From: CAVUFH01 sp963740835
GTDB lineage: Bacteria; Actinomycetota; Acidimicrobiia; IMCC26256; PALSA-610
DNA length: 64,000 nucleotides
Direction of reading: 5' to 3'
Assembly: GCA_963740835.1 (NCBI GenBank)
Contig: CAVUFH010000007.1
Location: 558,001-622,000 of the forward strand
A program made the translations under genes and the position numbers. Shown piece after piece: positions 1 to 8,559 of this stretch. Below the pieces are notes generated by a model. That model saw only the letters and a program-made list of their open reading frames with translations. It was not told the DNA's origin and made no database searches. The first letter of the stretch is position 1, and each line of letters starts with the position of its first letter.

Positions 1-663
1 GAGCATGCGCACGCAGTGGTCGTCGCCGTCGGCGGTGCGGGCCCACCACGAGTTGCCGTCGTCACGCACGTACGTAGGCCGCGCCGCGTCCATATCCGCG
101 CTGATTGCGCGCATCTGCTCGGGATCGAACCAGCCGCGCAAGTGCAGGAACCCGGCCTCGGCAAGAAAGTGCGCGATCTCGGCGTCGTCGTCCTCCGGTC
201 CGAAGGAACGATGGAGGTCGAGTGGCGCGCCGTCGCTGTCACGGAACTCGACGTCGCCACGGGTGTGCACCGGGCGGCCATCGATGAGCGACCGGAGCAC
301 GACCCACCAGTCGAGGAAGTTCCCGAGGTTGCCCCGCAGCATCTCGAGCCGCCCACCCGTGAGGAGCGTCATCGGCGTCTTCAGGTCGTTGACGATGTCG
401 GCCACGTCCGCGTCGGTGAGCCGAACGACCGCGGCGCCGTCGTCTGCCGCGTCGATGACGATGCCGTCGCCCTCGATGCCGAGCGTCCACATGCCCGACG
501 GCGTGACGAAGGTGAACGGTGCCACGCCGAGCTCGCGCGCGCCGGCCATGACGTACTCGCGGCGCGTCGCGATGAGGTCCGGGAGCTGCTCAGTGAAGAA
601 CTCGCCCGTGTCGACGGCGACGATGTCATCGTCGGTACGGGTGCGGAAATCGAGCGAAACCAT
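1..663 (-). CDS. Phytanoyl-CoA dioxygenase-like protein with N-terminal SCP2-like region (partial, runs off left edge)
   Basis: The first 221 codons are visible on the reverse strand, starting at ATG 663; the rest lies outside the window. Residues 1 to about 130 are a mixed alpha/beta region (GIVIDAADDGAAVVRLTD, then TPMTLLTGGRLEMLRGNL) that looks like an SCP2 sterol-carrier fold. From about residue 165 the sequence turns into the usual start of a PhyH domain (FLAEAGFLHLRGWFDPEQM), an Fe(II)/2-oxoglutarate oxygenase. The catalytic His-x-Asp would lie beyond the edge. It starts 15 bp after the GH172 gene and is probably the last visible member of the LacI-controlled operon. The SCP2 assignment is tentative; the PhyH-type start is more secure. 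Confidence 0.75.
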   Translation of the reverse strand, partial: MVSLDFRTRTDDDIVAVDTGEFFTEQLPDLIATRREYVMAGARELGVAPFTFVTPSGMWTLGIEGDGIVIDAADDGAAVVRLTDADVADIVNDLKTPMTLLTGGRLEMLRGNLGNFLDWWVVLRSLIDGRPVHTRGDVEFRDSDGAPLDLHRSFGPEDDDAEIAHFLAEAGFLHLRGWFDPEQMRAISADMDAARPTYVRDDGNSWWARTADGDDHCVRML

Positions 664-678
664 CGTCGAGTTGTAGCA

Positions 679-1864
679 CTAGCCCGCGGACGGGTCGACC
701 GCGCCGGAGAGCGACTCGAGCGGCGATGGCTGTTCGTATGGGCGCCGGGCGATGTCGGCGAGCGCCGCTTCGAGATCGAGCACCGGCACCGGCTGCGGGT
801 TCCCGGCAGTACACGAACGCGGTTGCGCAGTAGTCGTCGACGCGCTCGGCGATGCCCCACGCGAGCAGCCCGGGGCCGGTCTCGCGTATCCAACCCTCAC
901 CCGCCACGGGGTTGGTGCGCTCGTACTCCTCGAGCGCGGCTTCCTGGCCTTCGAGGAAGAACATCGCGCCGATCTGCTGGATGGTGACCCGCACCTCGCG
1001 GGCGAACATCACCGGGTCGGGACCGTGCCAGCGGTAGAAGCCGACGAACTCGGGGTTCGGCCCGGTTCCCGGTCCGATGCTGAGCGGGGTGCCGCCGTAG
1101 GGCGCGCTGTGCGCGCCGAGACCCCACGCGCTGCCGACGTAGTCCTCGAGGCCGGTGCCGCAGATCGTCGGGAACTCCGTGTCGCCGTCACGGTAGATCT
1201 TCACCTCACCCTCGCCGTACCAGGTGCAGGGATCGATGATGCGCACGCCGACGTTGCAGCCGAGGAAGCGGCCGGGGCCGCGGAAGCCGTCGGCGATCAC
1301 GAAGTCCTGGCGCATCATCGTGGGGTTCTCGCGCCGGAACGTCGCGTGCAGCCGCCCGAGCTCGGCGGGAAGGTCGGCCTGCAGCGTGTAGTCGACCTGG
1401 TAATAGAGCATCGTGCGCCGCGTCGATCCGTTGACGATCTCGATGCGCACGCGCCGGCCGAACGGCATCGGGATGTAGCTGTTGAAGCCGCGCCCTTCCT
1501 GGGCCGCGGTCAGCGCGGAGTGGTACGCGACCGGTCGCCCGTGCGGCAGCCCGAAGAAGTCGAGGCACGGCACCGAGATGCTCGGCGCGTCGAGGTCGTC
1601 GTAGAACACTTCGAGGTACAGCGAACGCATCTTCTCGGGCCGCGACGGCGGGAACGTCATCCAGATGTGGCGGATCACACCCGGACCCTCGATGTCGGCG
1701 AGCACCACCCGTTCGCCTGGTTCGAGGCGGCGGTTGGGCGCGCCCTTGCGCCCGCCGTGCGCCTGCCCGCCCGCGCCGCGCGCGCCGGTCGGGTTCTCGA
1801 ACGTCGCGGCGCGCGAGTCGAGGCGCGGGTCGATCACCGCCGGATTGGATGCGGGGTCGATCAT
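679..1864 (-). CDS. DUF2961 / GH172-type glycoside hydrolase family protein (one frameshift)
   Basis: About 394 aa once the frame is repaired. The N-terminal half has the DUF2961 signature: an ADIEGPGVIRHIWMT segment, a YLEVFYDD strand, PCLDFFGLPHG and a later GTGLEDYVGSAWG. Family members include GH172 enzymes acting on fructose or arabinofuranose linkages; the substrate here is unknown. The ATG at 1864 overlaps the stop of the upstream PhyH gene (ATGA), so the two are translationally coupled. Near 806 the frame breaks after FVYCR; removing one G from the GGG there restores a plausible tail (NPQPVPVLDLEAALADIA) ending at 679. No signal peptide is seen, so a cytosolic location is likely, unlike many secreted GH172 proteins. 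Confidence 0.85.
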
Positions 1865-2691
1865 CGGCGCGCGGCGAGCGCGTCGGTCATCGCCTGGAAC
1901 CCCTCGGTCACCCAGGAGCGGTCGGCCGGGACGTCGAGCGTGATCGGCGCGCTCTGGAATTCGTTCGCCCACGCCCGCCGTTGGCGGTCGGTGCGGTTCG
2001 GACGCGAGGAGTGCAAGGTACGCGGATGGTGGAAGCTGACGCCGCCCGCGTGCAGCTCGACCGGCACCGCGTCGGATGTGTCGATCGCGTCCACGAGCTC
2101 GAGGAGGTGCACCGACGGGTCGTCGCCCACGTGGCGGTGCGCATGCACGTCACTCTTGTGGGAACCAGGCACGAACCACATGCATCCGTTGTCGACGTCG
2201 ACATCGTCGAGCGCCACCCATGCTCCGAGCGCGTGGTACGAGAGTTTCGGATCCCAGTACGCCTCGTCCTGATGCCACGGGATCGCGAGGCCGCGCTGCG
2301 GCGGCTTGAAGATGAGGTGGCCCCAGCTCTCGACGTCGGCTTCGGGCAGGCGCAGCAAGCGTGCGGCGATGCGCTTCGAGTTCTGCCACATCATCGTGTC
2401 GAAGACGCCGTCGATGCGGCGTTCGGGGAACAGGAGCTGCCCGAGGTCGGGCTCGGCGAGCGAACCGTAGGGCCGCGCCACGTCGAAGAGCGCGTCGGGG
2501 AACCCGGTGCGCCGCGCTGCCGCGAACTCGTCGTAGCGGGCGCGCAACCAGGTGAGCTCCGCGTCGGTCGTGATCCGGTCGAGCACGAGATACCCGTCGG
2601 CATCGAAGCGCGCGACCTGCTCGTCGGTCACGCCGACGACGAGTTCGCCGGTGCCGGCGGGACTCGGGTCCCGGCTCGGGTCACGCGCCAT
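1861..2691 (-). CDS. Phytanoyl-CoA dioxygenase family protein
   Basis: A 276-aa Fe(II)/2-oxoglutarate-dependent oxygenase of the PhyH family. It shows the iron-binding His-x-Asp in WHQDEAYWD, a DVDNGCMWFVPGSHK stretch typical of the family, and the distal His in FHHPRTLHSS. The ATG at 2691 follows a GGAGGG ribosome-binding site; an upstream in-frame start at 2730 lacks one. It lies 45 bp downstream of a perfect LacI-type palindrome and overlaps the GH172 gene by four bases. The neighbours suggest it hydroxylates or breaks down an unusual sugar or sugar-linked natural product rather than phytanoyl-CoA, but the substrate cannot be read from sequence. Confidence 0.88.
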   Translation of the reverse strand: MARDPSRDPSPAGTGELVVGVTDEQVARFDADGYLVLDRITTDAELTWLRARYDEFAAARRTGFPDALFDVARPYGSLAEPDLGQLLFPERRIDGVFDTMMWQNSKRIAARLLRLPEADVESWGHLIFKPPQRGLAIPWHQDEAYWDPKLSYHALGAWVALDDVDVDNGCMWFVPGSHKSDVHAHRHVGDDPSVHLLELVDAIDTSDAVPVELHAGGVSFHHPRTLHSSRPNRTDRQRRAWANEFQSAPITLDVPADRSWVTEGFQAMTDALAARR

Positions 2692-2735
2692 CACAGCCCT
2701 CCCCCCGGACGGATCGAGGCAGCCTGGCACGGCAG

Positions 2736-2747
2736 GAAATCGATTTC
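2736..2747. promoter_or_regulatory. LacI-family operator, perfect palindrome GAAATCGATTTC
   Basis: A 12-bp perfect palindrome centred on CG, as in most LacI-family operators. It overlaps the stop codon of the LacI gene and sits 45 bp upstream of the PhyH start at 2691. A near-identical site lies at 4600-4611 at the other end of the locus. AT-rich palindromes like this stand out in such GC-rich DNA. Confidence 0.7.
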
Positions 2748-3781
2748 AAGCCCCGTACGGGCCCGGCCGGCCCCGCCCCCGGATCGAGCTCTCCCGCACC
2801 ACCAGCGTCGGCGTACACACCACGTGCCGCGGCTCGTCGTGGGCTTCGGCGCCGGCCAGGAGGTCGCCGGCGATGCGGCCGATGTCGTACGCGGGCTGCG
2901 TCACGACCGTGAGCTCGGGGTGCATCACCGTCGCGAGCGGCGAGTCGTCGAAGCCGACGACGAGCACGTCCTCGGGCACCCGCCGGCCCGCGTCGCGCAG
3001 TGCCCGCAGCGCGCCCACGGTCATCGGGTGGTTGGCCGCGAACAGCGCGTCGAGCGCGGGTTCGGCCTCGAGCAACGAGCGGGTCGCGCGATAACCGCCG
3101 TCCTCCTTGAAGTCGGCGCGGCGAACGAGCGCCGCGTTCGACCCGTCGTCCCGCGGCGGTGAGGGCATCGCGATACCCGTCCACGCGTTCGTTCGCGGTG
3201 TCGACTCGGTTCGGCCCGGTGACGCATGCGATGCGCGTCGCACCTTGCGCCACGAGGTGCGCGGTCGCGTCTTCGCCGCCGCGGCGGTTGTCGACGACGA
3301 CGGAGTCGACGCGTGCCTCGGCCGGCCGGCGGTCGACCGCGACCACCGGTATCCCGCGTGCGAGCAACGGCTGCAACGACGACTCGGCTGCCGACGCGAC
3401 CGAGATGACGACGCCGGCCATCCGTTCTGCGACCACCACGTCGATGTACGCCGCTTCGGTCGCGAGGTCCTCGTCCGAGTTGCAGAGCACGAGCCGGTGG
3501 TCCTCGGCGCGCGCGACGTCTTCGATGCCGCGGACCACCGACGTGAAGAACGAGTTCTCGATGTCGGCGATGATCGCCGCCCACACCTGGTTGCGCTGCC
3601 GGCGCAGGGCCCGGGCCGGACCCGATGGAAGGTAGCCCAGGCTCGCGGCGGCGTCCCGAACCCGGCGGGTCCGCTCGGAGGAGACCGTCCCCGAACCGTT
3701 GAGCGCGCGCGACACCGTCGCGGGCGAGACTCCGGCCGCCCGGGCGACGTCGGTGATCGTCGTCTCGCGGCCGACTGTCAC
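2746..3781 (-). CDS. LacI-family transcriptional regulator (one frameshift)
   Basis: About 344 aa after repair. Residues 8-55 form the LacI DNA-binding head (TITDVARAAGVSPATVSRALNG, then hinge LGYLPSGPARAL). The periplasmic-binding-protein-like sugar domain follows (NSFFTSVVRGIEDVARAEDHR, VVAVDRRP, and later VLVVGFDDSPLATVMHPELT). GTG 3781 overlaps the stop of the upstream PhyH gene (GTGA). The frame breaks near 3133; removing one G restores the usual ERALVRRADFKEDGGY motif. The palindromes at 2736 and 4600 are its likely binding sites, making it the local repressor of the dioxygenase, hydrolase, isomerase and kinase genes. The sugar effector is unknown. Confidence 0.88.
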
Positions 3782-4613
3782 GAAGATCGAGACGCGAGCT
3801 TCTGGAGCGCGTCGAGCATGTGCGGGTAGCCCGCGGGCTGGTAGCTGAAGAGGAGCGCGCGCCGCTGCCGTCCGGAGTGGTTCGGCTCCGAGTGGTGCAC
3901 GAGGAACGGCGCCGAACATGACGACGCTGCCGGCCGTGCACTCGACCGGGATCGACTCGACGCCGGCGTACGCGGCACCGTCGATCTCGTTGCCGAGGAA
4001 CGCGCTGCCATCCGTGCGGCGCTGCCACTCGCCCTGCGTGTGACTTCCGGGCACGACCCGGAGGCATCCATTGTCGATCGTGGCGTCGTCGAGGAAGAGC
4101 ATGGCGGTGGCGACGCGCGCCGGCTCCTGCGCGACACCCACCCAGTACGGGTGGTCCTGGTGCAACGGGTTCACACCACCGACCGCGGCGCGCTTCAAGT
4201 TCAGCTTCTCGGTGAACAGCACCGGCGCGTCATGACCGACGAGGTCCTGCATCGGCTCGACGAATCGCGCGTCGAGCGCGCACGTCTCGAGCGCGGGGCT
4301 GAGATGCGCGCACGGTTCGAGCCCGTGCACGACATCCGAGTCGCCCTCCCACTTGATGATGACGTAGCGGAGGAGGTCGGGCTCGAACACATAGCTTCCG
4401 GCTTCGAGGCGGTGCCCGTTGCGGTTGCGCACGACGTCGTCCACCAGCGCCTCGGACGCGTCGGTGATCGCGGCGACCTCGGTCGGCGTGAACACGCCGG
4501 CGCGCACGACGTAGCCGTCGCGCCGCGAGCTGCTCGTGCTCGGCGGGCGCGAGCCGGAACGATCCGGAATCGGCCCCGGAGCCGTCGGGCGGGGGGTCTG
4601 GAATCGATTTCAC
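3778..4613 (-). CDS. Phytanoyl-CoA dioxygenase family protein (two frameshifts)
   Basis: About 277 aa after repair. The middle shows the PhyH fold with LHQDHPYW (iron-binding His-x-Asp) and NGCLRVVPGSH; the distal His lies in FLVHHSEPNHSGRQ, reached only after removing one base near 3914. A second single-base insertion near 4520 separates an N-terminal piece (APAEHEQLAAR) from DGYVVRAGVFTPTEV. With both repaired, GTG 4613 is the most upstream credible start, and it overlaps the operator at 4600-4611. It is the first gene of the leftward operon and is coupled to LacI by a GTGA overlap. The exact start is uncertain. Confidence 0.8.
4600..4611. promoter_or_regulatory. LacI-family operator, GGAATCGATTTC
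   Basis: Ten of twelve positions are symmetrical about a central CG, and flanking T/A extend it to 14 bp. It matches the site at 2736-2747 at all but one position. It lies between the divergent PhyH genes at 4613 (leftward) and 4676 (rightward), so one repressor could control both arms of the locus. Confidence 0.7.
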
Positions 4614-4675
4614 ACGATCGCTACGGTACGCCGATCGCGCCGTACGAGCGAGCGGCACCTCGAGGGGAGGATCCG

Positions 4676-5440
4676 GTGGCATACCCGACTGCCAGCGAGG
4701 CCGACGTCGCGTTCTTCCGGGAGCACGGCTGGATCGCGGTGCCCGACGCAGTGGACGTCGCCGACCTCGCCGACCTCGAAGCCGCGTGCGCGGTGATCCT
4801 CGAGAAGAAAGAGGTCATGGCGTTCGACTGGGCCTGGGAGGAGGGCACACCGAAGGAGGACCGCGCGTTCAAGATCGTGCAGTCGAGCCCGACGCTGTTC
4901 TTCCCGGAGCTCAACGAGGCGCGGTTTCGCGCGTGGGCCACCGAGTTCGCGGGTGCGCTGATGGGCCGGCCGCTCGAGTTCTGGTACGACCAGTTCCTCG
5001 CCAAGCCACCCGGCAAGAGTGCGCCGACGCGCTGGCACCAGGACGAGGGCTATTGGGGCCGCAACCTCGACGAGCGCGGCATCACGTGCTGGCTGCCGAT
5101 GCAGGACGTCGACGTCGACAACGGGTGCATGCACTTCGTCGACGGCGGTCACCGCGATGGCGTCCTCGAGCACCATCAGGTCCCGGGCGTGCAGAGCGAT
5201 CTCCTCTCCTGCGAACCCGACGAGCGGCGCGCAGTCGTGTGCCCGTTGCGCGTCGGCGGGGTGACGTTCCACCACAGCAAGACGCCGCACATGACCAACG
5301 CCAACACGTCGGCCGAGTGGCGCCGCGCGCTGACGCAGCACCTCCGGGTCGTCGGTTCCGAAGGCGAAGGCGACCACTATCCGTGGAAGATCTACGTGAA
5401 CCAGCTCACCGGCGAACGCACCGTCCCGCCGACCCGCTGA
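4676..5440 (+). CDS. Phytanoyl-CoA dioxygenase family protein
   Basis: An intact 254-aa PhyH-type oxygenase. WHQDEGYWG carries the iron-binding His and Asp, DVDNGCMHFVDGGH is the family turn, and FHHSKTPHMTN carries the distal His; RRALTQH probably supplies the 2-oxoglutarate-binding Arg. The GTG at 4676 sits 5-6 bases after AGGGGAGG; the open frame upstream is not coding. It is the first gene of the rightward arm, followed 10 bp later by the isomerase-like gene. It is the fourth PhyH homologue in 5.4 kb. Confidence 0.88.
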   Translation: MAYPTASEADVAFFREHGWIAVPDAVDVADLADLEAACAVILEKKEVMAFDWAWEEGTPKEDRAFKIVQSSPTLFFPELNEARFRAWATEFAGALMGRPLEFWYDQFLAKPPGKSAPTRWHQDEGYWGRNLDERGITCWLPMQDVDVDNGCMHFVDGGHRDGVLEHHQVPGVQSDLLSCEPDERRAVVCPLRVGGVTFHHSKTPHMTNANTSAEWRRALTQHLRVVGSEGEGDHYPWKIYVNQLTGERTVPPTR

Positions 5441-5450
5441 GGAGGCACCC

Positions 5451-6968
5451 ATGAGCCCCGCGCCCTCGACCCGGAGAGTCGTGTGCTTCCTGCCCGGCGA
5501 CTACCGCTCCGGTCCGAACCAGCTCGCCCGTCCGAACGTCGACGTGTTCGTCGCCGCGCTCACGGGCGCGTTGCGCACGCTCGGGCGTGAGCCGTACCTG
5601 ATCGACCGCTTCCTCACGACGCCCGCCGACGCGATCGACGCACTCTCCGGCATCGACGACCCGATGATCGGACTGTACGCGCACTGGGTGTACGGACCGC
5701 ACACGACCGACGGCGTCGTGGGCACTGACACTCCGCTGCTGCTCGCGTCGAACTTCGACGGCACCTGGCCCGGTCTCGTCGGCCTGCTCAACACGGGCGC
5801 GTGCCTGACGAGCCTCGGCCGCGCGCACAGCCGGCTCTGGTCGGATGCCGAGGATCTCACCACCGACAAGTGGTTCATGGACGCGCTCGACACGTGGCTC
5901 GAGACGGGTGCGACTCGCGCACGATGCTGGGTGCGTGCACCCGCCGCCCGATCCGATCTCGTCACCGCGCGTGGATACCGTGCTCGACGGCATGCGGGCG
6001 AAGCGGCCGCTCGTGGCCATGCTCGGCGACACGTCCATGGGCATGATCAACGGCTACTTCGGACCACAACGCCTCGCGCGCGTCGGGTTCTCGGAGCACA
6101 AGATCGACCAGGCGTGGTTGATCGAGCAGGGCAAGACCGTCGATCCGAGCCGCGTCGACGACGCGCTGGCCTTCGTGCGCGATCGTGGCGTCGAATTCCA
6201 CTACGGCGACGACTTCACCGAGGACGCGACACGCAAGCAGCTGCGCGACTACTGCGCCGTGCTCGACCTGCTGGGCGAATTCCGCGCCGACTGCCTCGGC
6301 TGGCAGTACCAGCTCGGGCTGATCCGCTCGCTGCCGCCGTCCGACTTCGCCGAGGGCTTGTTGAACTCCGCGTGCCGGCCGGAGACGAACGGCACGACGA
6401 TCGCCTGCGCCACGGAAGCCGACCAGGGCAACGTGCTGCCCGATGGAGCTGTTGAAGCGGCTGCTCCTCGCGCACGGGCTGCACGAGTCGGTCGCGTTCC
6501 ACGACGTCCGCTTCGGCGGCGAGCACGACGGGCGCTTCGTGTGGGTGCTGCTCAACTCGGGCTCGGCCGGCGCGTACGCGTTCAACCACGATCCCGACAC
6601 GCTGCGCGGCGTGCACTCGTACCGGCAACCACCCGCCTACTTCCCGATCCCGGGCGGCACGTTCGCGGGCGAGAGCCTGCCGGGCACGATCACGTGGGCG
6701 CGCGCCTGGCTCGACCGCGAGGAACTCGTGATGGACGTGGGCCGCGGTGAGGTCGTCGCGCTCCCACCCGCACGTGCGCGACGAATGGTGGGAGGGAACG
6801 ACACGGCAATGGCCGTTCATGGCCGCCGACCTCGGGATCGGTCGCGACGACCTCATGGCGCACTACCAGAGCAACCACGTCGCGGTCGCGTACGGCGACG
6901 TGTTCGCCGACATGGTCGAGCTCTCTCGTCGGCTCGGTTTCCGCGTCCGCGTGCTGGAACGGCGGTGA
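5451..6968 (+). CDS. L-fucose isomerase-like sugar isomerase (three frameshifts)
   Basis: About 504 aa after repair, close to the usual length of L-fucose/L-arabinose isomerase-type proteins. The N-terminal domain reads VVCFLPGDYRSGPNQ; the central part has VAMLGDTSMGMINGYFGP and CLGWQYQL; the C-terminal catalytic part has TEADQGNVLP then MELLKRLLLAHG. ATG 5451 follows GAGGAG. Three net +1 frameshifts lie at roughly 5910-5960, 6442 and 6770. Each is repaired by removing one base, and the total length then becomes a multiple of three. GTGA overlap couples it to the FGGY kinase, the normal isomerase-then-kinase order for sugar entry. The actual sugar is not known. Confidence 0.85.
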
Positions 6969-8559
6969 CCGCGGGCGTCGTGCTGGGTGTCGACGCGGGC
7001 ACCGCCAGCGTGCGAGCCGGTTGCTTCACCACCGACGGGCGGCTGGTCGGCCGGGGCGAGCACGCCATCGAGCTCTGGTCGTCGGCGTCCGGCCATGTGG
7101 AGCAATCGTCCGCCGACATCTGGGCCGCCGTCGCGCAGGCGACGCGCGCCGCGGTCGCGGCCGCGGGTGTCTCGGCCGAACCGCGTGCTCGGCATCGGGT
7201 TCGATGCGACCTGCTCGCTCGTCGCGATCGACGGTGCCGGTCGCCCGGTGACCGTCAGCGTCACCGGCGACGACGCGCGCAACGTCGTGGTCTGGATGGA
7301 CCACCGCGCGCTGGAAGATGCACGGGCCATCGACGCGACCGGCCATCCGGTCCTGCAATACGTCGGCGGTTCGATCTCACCCGAGATGGAGACGCCCAAG
7401 CTGCGGTGGTTGCAGCGGAACCTCCCCGACACCTGGGCGCGCACCGCGCACTGGTTCGACCTCGGTGACTTCCTGACGTGGCGAGCCACGGGTGCAGACA
7501 CGCGTTCGCTGTGCACAACAGTGTGCAAGTGGACGTACCTCGGCCATGAGCGACGCTGGGATCCGTCCTACTTCGAACAGATCGGGCTCGCAGACCTCGC
7601 CGCGGAGGGATTCGCGCGCATCGGCACGAGCACGCGGGCGCCGGGTGAGCGCGGCCGGGAACCTGACGGATACCGCCGCAGCCGACCTCGGACTGGCGCC
7701 GGGCACACCCGTCGGAATCGCGCTGATCGACGCGCACGCGGGCGCGCTCGGCATGCTGGGCGCGGCCGGCGCCGACGCACCGATCGACCGCCGGCTCGCC
7801 CTGATCGCGGGGACGTCTGCATGCCATCTCGCGTTGTCGAGCGCGCGGCACGACGTCACTGGCGTCTGGGGTCCCTACTACGACGCCATCGTCCCCGGCA
7901 CGTGGTGCACGGAGGCGGGGATCTCGGCATCCGGCGCGTTCCTCGACCACGTGCTCGCGTTGCACCCGGCGCGGACGCGCCTCGGTGCGGACCCATTCGC
8001 GACCCTCGACGCGGTGCTCGACACGCTCGGCCCTGACGGCGACGCCACGCAGCTCACCCGCGACCGCCACTGGCAGCCGAGCGTGCTCGGCAACCGCGCC
8101 CCGCTCGCGGACCCCGAACTCACGGGCACGATGGCCGGGCTCCAGCTCCGCGCCGACGTCGAGGACCTCGCGTGCTGGTATCTCGCGGCGCTGCAGGCCC
8201 TCGCGTACGCATCACGACACATCGTGGAGGCGTTGGCAACGACCGGTCGCACGATCGACCTCGTCGTCGCGTGCGGCGGATCGGCCGCGAACGCGCGCTG
8301 GCTGCAGGCGCACGCGGACGCGCTCGGCGTGGCGGTCGCGGTGCCTGCGGAACCCGACGCAGTGCTCCTCGGCGCGGCGATGCTCGGTGCGACCGCGGCC
8401 GGAGTGCACGAGTCCCTGACCGACGCCATGGCCCGCATGACGAGGCTCGCGGCGGTCGTGCACCCGGCACCCCGGCATGCCGCCTACCACGACGCGAAGT
8501 ACGCGGTCTACCGCCGAATGCTTGATGACAGCGCGGCCTACCGCTCAATCATGCGTTGA
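6965..8559 (+). CDS. FGGY-family carbohydrate kinase, ribulokinase-like (two frameshifts)
   Basis: About 530 aa after repair. The actin-like N-domain begins GVDAGTASVRAG (phosphate-1 loop), followed by LGIGFDATCSLV and a VVVWMDHRA motif. The C-domain has LALIAGTSACHL and VVACGGSAANARWLQAHAD, the adenosine and phosphate-2 motifs of FGGY kinases; GTSxCH is typical of ribulokinase relatives. GTG 6965 overlaps the isomerase stop. One extra base near 7182 and one near 7656 break the frame. The protein probably phosphorylates the ketose made by the upstream isomerase. Its end overlaps the convergent hydroxylase gene by 15 bp. Confidence 0.88.

Noticed and set aside
5451..8559. Programmed ribosomal frameshifting in the sugar isomerase and kinase
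   Set aside because: Several breaks per gene, no slippery heptamers seen, and identical single-base corrections occur in unrelated genes; sequence error is simpler.
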